A DNA stretch of 9,254 nt, taken from an uncultured Lachnospiraceae bacterium (GTDB taxonomy: Bacteria > Bacillota > Clostridia > Lachnospirales > Lachnospiraceae). Shown in pieces: positions 5,620-9,254 of this stretch. The position numbers and the translations under genes are program-made. The notes beneath the pieces are model-generated. The model ran no database searches. It had not been told where the DNA came from and was given only the letters and a program-made list of their open reading frames with translations. The stretch is from positions 1 through 9,254 of the forward strand of contig CAJTYJ010000072.1 of NCBI GenBank assembly GCA_910583895.1, read 5' to 3'. Positions within the stretch are counted from its first letter, which is position 1. Each line of letters starts with the position of its first letter.

Positions 5620-6918
5620 ATGTATAACAACATCAAAACTAAACGTATTCTTGCGAAGAACATCCTCGCCAGCAACGACACCTGGGCCACGGGCATCAAC
5701 AACAACGATCTGCTGGTAGGCCCGGCTGGAGCAGGCAAAACCAGGGGCTATGTAGTGCCCAATATCCTCCACGCCCAGGACAACCTGATCGTGGCCGACA
5801 CCAAAGGGAACCTTCGCAGGCTGTATGGGAAGCATCTGGAAAAGAACGGCTACAAAGTCATGCATCTGGACTTCACAAACGTGGCTGAGACCCCCTGGGG
5901 CTACAACCCCTTGTCCTATATCCGGAAATGCCAGGACGTTGAACTCAACCAGAACGGAGACTACTACAATGAACAGGATATTAAAAAACTGGCTCAGACT
6001 CTCTGCCCGTGGATGAACGACAAAGACCCCTTCTGGGATCAGGCGGCTCAGATGTATTTGGAGGCGATCATTCTCTTCATAATGAACCTGCTGCCCCCGG
6101 AGCAGCACAACCTGTACGAAGTGTACACCTTCCTTTCAAAGATGGGAACCGATGGGTTGGAAAACATAATTGAGGAGGAGTGCACCACCCATCCTGACAG
6201 CGCTTTTGCACGTAAAATCGGGATGATCCGGCAGAACACAAAGGCAGAGAGAATGGATGCCAGCATCAAGGGAATCCTGGCTCAGCACCTGAACGTGGTG
6301 ACCTACTCCGGCGTGAAGCGGATGTTTCGCATGAAGGAGCAGGTGGACATGAATGCCTTCCTGGAAGGAAAGACAGCGCTGTTTTTGTCTGTCAGCGACT
6401 CCGACCGCAGCCAGGATGCCCTGATCAACCTCTTCTACACCCAGGCACTGCAGTACCTTATGACAGCCGCCGACAGGCAGCCTGACAGCCGCCTCCCCGT
6501 TCCGGTGCGCTTCATCCTGGATGACTTCAGCACCAACACCGTGATTCCGGATTTCGATAAAATTATATCGGTAATCCGCTCCCGGGAAATTTATGTCAGC
6601 GTAGTCATCCAGAGCCTCTCCCAGCTGGAAGGTCTCTACGGTCACGCCAAGTCCCAGACCATCATCAACAACTGCGACCATTGCCTGTACCTGGGCGGCA
6701 CGGACACCCAGACGGCCAGGTACTTCGCCGAAAAGTTCAACTGCCAAATTTCCACGGTTCTGAACCTGCCCCTGGACACCATGTTCATCTTCGAGAGGGG
6801 CGCCGAGCCGCGCAGGGTAAAGAAGTATGAACTGGCTCAGGACGAAGTCTACCGCAGCCTGATGAAATGCATAGAACGGATGCCGGAAGGAGCAGAGCCA
6901 AGAAAGGAGGCTGTATGA
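5620..6918 (+). CDS. VirD4/TraG-like ATPase without membrane anchor
   Basis: A 432-residue P-loop ATPase of the VirD4/TraG coupling-protein superfamily, closest in style to the CD1115-type proteins of clostridial conjugative elements. Those are hexameric motors that hand DNA or protein to a type IV secretion channel. Visible motifs: Walker A GPAGAGKT (34-41); DTKGNL (60-65, in place of the usual DPKGEL); DPFWDQAA (136-143); Walker B FILDDF (298-303), with Asp where the family has Glu (LLDEF); RSREIYVSVVIQSLSQL (320-336), the TraM-recognition side; and NCDHCLYLGG (351-360). ATG 5620 follows AGGAGG at ideal spacing; a TTG ten codons upstream is ignored. Full-length coupling proteins have about 600 residues with N-terminal membrane helices; here the Walker A begins at residue 34 and no membrane helix is present, so the protein should be soluble. 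No relaxase or secretion gene is near. It overlaps the next gene by four bases (ATGA). Confidence 0.85.
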   Translation: MYNNIKTKRILAKNILASNDTWATGINNNDLLVGPAGAGKTRGYVVPNILHAQDNLIVADTKGNLRRLYGKHLEKNGYKVMHLDFTNVAETPWGYNPLSYIRKCQDVELNQNGDYYNEQDIKKLAQTLCPWMNDKDPFWDQAAQMYLEAIILFIMNLLPPEQHNLYEVYTFLSKMGTDGLENIIEEECTTHPDSAFARKIGMIRQNTKAERMDASIKGILAQHLNVVTYSGVKRMFRMKEQVDMNAFLEGKTALFLSVSDSDRSQDALINLFYTQALQYLMTAADRQPDSRLPVPVRFILDDFSTNTVIPDFDKIISVIRSREIYVSVVIQSLSQLEGLYGHAKSQTIINNCDHCLYLGGTDTQTARYFAEKFNCQISTVLNLPLDTMFIFERGAEPRRVKKYELAQDEVYRSLMKCIERMPEGAEPRKEAV

Positions 6919-8036
6919 ATAACGACGACAGGATTCTTCTGACAATGGAGGAACGTCTGGAACGGTCGGCAGGGTCTTTGGCAGCTTCGCCTGAGGCCGC
7001 TGCCAAACTGGTGGAACGGTTCTCCCGGCTTCCCGCATTCCAGGTCTTCTTCGGGAAGCCCGATGTGGATGCCATGTATGGGCTGACCGGGGAGTTCTGG
7101 GATCATCCGGCTGTGGACATGGGCAGTTACTATGGCTTCAGCCACAGCTTCCGTCTTGCGGTTGAACACGACAACCATTTCTTTCGGCCGGCCTCACTGG
7201 GCATACCCATGGCAAAGAAGCAGGATCCCTACAAGCCGGTTTGGGGCGTCAGGATGAACAACGCCATAGTCCTGCTGGGGCTGATGCTGCTGGATCATGC
7301 AAAGGGCAGCCTGAGACCTAAGAATATCTACCACTGCATGCGGATGACACTGGGACAGTACCTGGATGCCCTGGAGAATCCGGACTTTCAAAAAAACGAG
7401 GGACAGGATTTAAGCCGGGAGGAGTTTCGGAGTTGGAGAGAAGCGCTTCTAGAGGACTATGGGGGATCCATCCCTCTGGAGAAGGCGCTGGCAGGCATCC
7501 TTGGGCATTACATCACGGCCTGGCAGGAGTTCGACCATTTAGATCATATCATCCGCTGCATAGGCGCCCTCTCCTGCTATCTGGAACAGGAAGAGGCAGG
7601 GAGAACCCTCCCTTTAGAGGAAGCGGACAGGGTTCGGCATTTCCGGGAGGCACTCTGCCAGTACAGTCCTGAACTGGAGGGGTGGGAACTGGTGGAAATG
7701 GACAAGCGGTATCTGGATCCCCGCGGGTACTATTTCAACCTAGCCTATGAGTATCCGGAGGATGTGCCGGATCCCGGCAGCAAGGACATCGCTCCGGGAA
7801 CCCTGCGCAGCCAGATTTTCCTCTCCGAGCGGGATTACAGCCCCAAGTCTCTTCTGGAGCTGGCTGCCAAGTCACCTTCCCCGGATCTGCAGGCACTTCT
7901 GGAGAAGTACATCTGTGATGAGCGGCTGGCATCCGCTATGAGAGAGATCAATATAGCAGTGATAAACCTGTATGTCCTGTTTGTGGAGCCCTATCTGCAA
8001 ATGGGGACAGACTGCTGCAAAAATTATTTGAAATAA
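6915..8036 (+). CDS. Unknown protein coupled to the VirD4-like ATPase
   Basis: A 373-residue protein I do not recognise. ATG 6915 overlaps the stop of the ATPase gene (ATGA) and follows AAAGGAGG, so it is almost certainly translated with the ATPase and may be its partner, adaptor or substrate. It appears largely helical. Notable segments: FFGKPDVDAMYGLTGEFWDH (45-64), SYYGFSHSFRLAVEHDNHFF (71-90), a His- and Asp-containing helix (LGHYITAWQEFDHLDHIIRC) in the middle, and a hydrophobic C-terminal helix (INIAVINLYVLFVEPYL) near 346-362. There is no signal peptide, clear membrane helix or nucleotide-binding motif. Conserved His and Asp pairs could bind a metal, but no known motif is matched. A start 16 codons upstream is open but lies inside the ATPase gene and lacks support. 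Confidence 0.8.
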   Translation: MNNDDRILLTMEERLERSAGSLAASPEAAAKLVERFSRLPAFQVFFGKPDVDAMYGLTGEFWDHPAVDMGSYYGFSHSFRLAVEHDNHFFRPASLGIPMAKKQDPYKPVWGVRMNNAIVLLGLMLLDHAKGSLRPKNIYHCMRMTLGQYLDALENPDFQKNEGQDLSREEFRSWREALLEDYGGSIPLEKALAGILGHYITAWQEFDHLDHIIRCIGALSCYLEQEEAGRTLPLEEADRVRHFREALCQYSPELEGWELVEMDKRYLDPRGYYFNLAYEYPEDVPDPGSKDIAPGTLRSQIFLSERDYSPKSLLELAAKSPSPDLQALLEKYICDERLASAMREINIAVINLYVLFVEPYLQMGTDCCKNYLK

Positions 8037-8114
8037 GAAGCCGGTCACTTGTTTTTTCGCAGAACCTGTTCCTGTCCCTGCCGCAATCATACACCATTTT
8101 GCCATATCCTCTAT

Positions 8115-8300
8115 TTACGTCCGTTCTGCCAGCATACGCCGGGCATCTTCCACCACATACAAAGTCCCTCCCTCCTGTATCGCATATTCCAGATGTGCTC
8201 TGGCGCTCCGGGCTTCCTCCATACGGTGGAATGCCTCATAATCTCCCCGCCGCAGAGCCAGGCTTGCATCCATAGCTGCCAGCAGTTCTTTGCCACATTG
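8115..8300 (-). pseudogene. C-terminal remnant of an unidentified protein
   Basis: A 61-codon open frame ends at TAA 8117-8115. It reads like true protein: LLAAMDASLALRRGDYEAF, then a charged helix, then GGTLYVVEDARRMLAERT. The only ATG (8273) has no ribosome binding site, and an in-frame TGA lies just before the open stretch, so the 5' part of the gene seems to be missing. I cannot name the family. The break at about 8300 coincides with the shift to AT-rich DNA before the SUKH gene, which fits an insertion or deletion edge there. A real 48-residue gene starting at 8273 is a less likely alternative. Confidence 0.4.
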
Positions 8301-8326
8301 TCAAGTGAAGAATTCATTCTTTTAAC
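8298..8326 (+). promoter_or_regulatory. Possible promoter of the SUKH gene with overlapping palindrome
   Basis: TTGTCA (8298-8303) and TTTAAC (8321-8326) are 17 bases apart; the -35 is good (five of six) and the -10 is weak (four of six). The spacer holds a perfect inverted repeat AAGAAT-TC-ATTCTT (8308-8321), which could be an operator. The leader to the start codon at 8414 would be about 80 bases. Confidence 0.35.
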
Positions 8327-8362
8327 TTTTTCATAAACGGAATATTGGAGATGTTTGGTAAA

Positions 8363-8380
8363 TGTGTTAGACTAAACACA
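8363..8380 (+). promoter_or_regulatory. Palindrome TGTGTTAGACTAAACACA upstream of the SUKH gene
   Basis: TGTGTTAG (8363-8370) and CTAAACACA (8372-8380) form an inverted repeat with one bulged A, centred on TTAG-A-CTAA. It sits about 30 bases before the start codon and after the likely promoter, where a repressor site or a leader hairpin would act. The binding protein is unknown. Confidence 0.4.
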
Positions 8381-8413
8381 ACAATAAATCGAATTAAAAA
8401 GGAGGGTGCTGAA

Positions 8414-9208
8414 ATGACCTATGCCGAGTATCAGGAGTACATGAGAAATTTTTTTGAACAGTATTATCAGAAGCTTTCACAGGAAGAAATTCATGTGACA
8501 CTTCCTCTTGAGGAAGATGAAAAAGAAATGTGGAGTGATGATGTGAACCCTAATGATGAATGGAAGAAATGGAAGTTGGTTCCGGCTATGATTTCGGATG
8601 GGGAAATCAAGGCATTGGAAAAAGAAATAGGGGTTGAACTGCCTCTTTCCTTGAAAGCATTTCTGACTGTTACCCATCACTGCTTTGATGACCCCATAGG
8701 ACGTAATTCTGTAGCTGAACATTTTCAAGGAGTGAGAAACGCATGGAATCCTGTCCTTGTGAGATGTGGTTATTTGCCTTTCACGTGGGATGAAGAATGC
8801 TACTTCATCCGTTGTATTCGACTTCATAAAATGCCGGAAGAAGAGAAATGCGGAATTTACCAGATTGACCACGAAGTATTGTTTGACTTTGACGAAAACA
8901 CGGTAACACCGGAAGAAATAGACCAAAGCATGGTGTTCATTTCCGAGAATCTGCTCACATATCTTGATGAGATACTTCATGACAGGGATTGTGATTCGCT
9001 GCGAAAAGCTTCTAAAAAAGAGGTCCTTAGGGTATTGAAAGAAGAATGTGGGTTACAGAATTATGATGAATTATCAGACAAAATAGATGATGACGAAGAA
9101 TTTGATAAAATAATAACTGCGCTGAAACCAATTCAGAAACAGTATTCCATTTCAGATAATGATTTGGAGGAAATCTTGTGGAGCATGGAGTATTCCACTG
9201 ACTGGTGA
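8414..9208 (+). CDS. SUKH (SMI1/KNR4-like) immunity-type protein
   Basis: A 264-residue protein with a SUKH-fold signature at about 55-188: the entry helix ISDGEIKALEKEIGVELP, followed by LPLSLKAFLTVTHH in the place of the family's LPxxYKxFLxxxNG, then aromatic strands including YLPFTWDEECYFI. Many bacterial SUKH proteins neutralise toxins of polymorphic toxin systems by direct binding in the producing cell. The extra acidic C-terminal part (190-264) is unassigned. ATG 8414 follows AGGAGG at ideal spacing; the frame is open 23 codons further up, but that part lacks a ribosome binding site and overlaps the palindrome. The gene is clearly more AT-rich than the 373-residue gene before it and has its own control region, so it was probably acquired separately. 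No toxin gene is visible before it; one could lie to the right of the window. Confidence 0.7.
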   Translation: MTYAEYQEYMRNFFEQYYQKLSQEEIHVTLPLEEDEKEMWSDDVNPNDEWKKWKLVPAMISDGEIKALEKEIGVELPLSLKAFLTVTHHCFDDPIGRNSVAEHFQGVRNAWNPVLVRCGYLPFTWDEECYFIRCIRLHKMPEEEKCGIYQIDHEVLFDFDENTVTPEEIDQSMVFISENLLTYLDEILHDRDCDSLRKASKKEVLRVLKEECGLQNYDELSDKIDDDEEFDKIITALKPIQKQYSISDNDLEEILWSMEYSTDW

Positions 9209-9254
9209 GAAAATTCAGTCAAGTTTACACCACTGTTGGATGAAGGTGGAAATC
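9209..9254. other. Right-edge sequence after the SUKH gene
   Basis: These 46 bases hold no terminator. Purine-rich stretches (GGATGAAGGTGG) near the very end could be a ribosome binding site for a gene beyond the window, but no start codon can be judged. Confidence 0.3.

Larger units (their letters stand above)
8037..8413. other. Junction region with minus-strand gene remnants and SUKH control region
   Basis: This 377-base gap has no intact gene. Minus-strand coding-like sequence fills about 8040-8300 (see the fragment at 8115-8300). From about 8300 the DNA turns AT-rich and holds the promoter and palindromes of the SUKH gene. No clear terminator follows the 373-residue gene: the sequence after its stop has a T run (8051-8056) but no stem before it. 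In the minus frame starting at 8105 the sequence reads MIAAGTGTGSAKK, faintly like the P-loop start of CobB/CbiA-type amidotransferases (GTGSGSGKT) but without the key residues, and it runs into the end of the neighbouring gene. Confidence 0.5.

Noticed and set aside
6136..7038. Open frame of 300 codons on the minus strand across the ATPase gene
   Set aside because: The plus strand carries clear ATPase motifs in this stretch; the minus frame has no motif or start signal and spans two real genes.
8345..8413. Upstream ATG start for the SUKH gene
   Set aside because: No ribosome binding site precedes it, the added residues overlap a palindrome, and the ATG at 8414 has an ideal AGGAGG.

Overview
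The window looks like an accessory region of a Gram-positive Clostridia chromosome, most likely a Lachnospiraceae-type gut bacterium. This is inferred from strong AGGAGG-type ribosome binding sites, extended -10 promoters (TGN before the -10 box), mid-range GC that shifts from gene to gene, and family content (PF09820-type AAA-ATPase remnant, CD1115-like VirD4/TraG ATPase, SUKH immunity protein). No integrase, transposase, relaxase, tRNA, rRNA or CRISPR array is visible.

Layout. (1) Positions 1-1260 are written on the minus strand. In transcription order they hold a decayed cytidylate-kinase-like fragment, a frameshifted N-terminal stub of a PF09820-type AAA-ATPase with its own promoter and ribosome binding site, a 277-residue protein with two membrane helices, and the first 11 codons of what looks like a LytTR/AgrA-type response regulator running off the left edge. 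(2) Positions 1363-4889 are a plus-strand transcription unit: a good promoter, then two overlapping genes of unknown family (425 and 673 residues) and a hairpin that may end the transcript. The first protein has an acidic 6-residue tandem repeat; the second has a 15-residue tandem repeat and a long charged coiled coil. (3) Positions 4947-8036 hold a small Cys-rich-tailed protein and then, from its own promoter with a palindrome around the -10 box, a soluble VirD4/TraG-like ATPase joined by an ATGA overlap to a 373-residue protein of unknown family. (4) Positions 8037-8413 hold minus-strand gene remnants and the control region of a SUKH (SMI1/KNR4-like) gene that fills the right end and is visibly more AT-rich than its neighbours.

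How the parts may work together (inference). The ATPase has Walker A and a Walker B variant and the layout of conjugation coupling proteins, but no N-terminal membrane anchor and no transfer genes nearby, so it may be a repurposed motor working with its coupled partner. The two-gene unit upstream has the same orientation and similar composition, but no shared motif proves that it belongs to the same system. The SUKH protein usually acts as immunity against a polymorphic toxin; no toxin lies in this window. The gene remnants at both ends suggest repeated insertion and loss of genes at this site.
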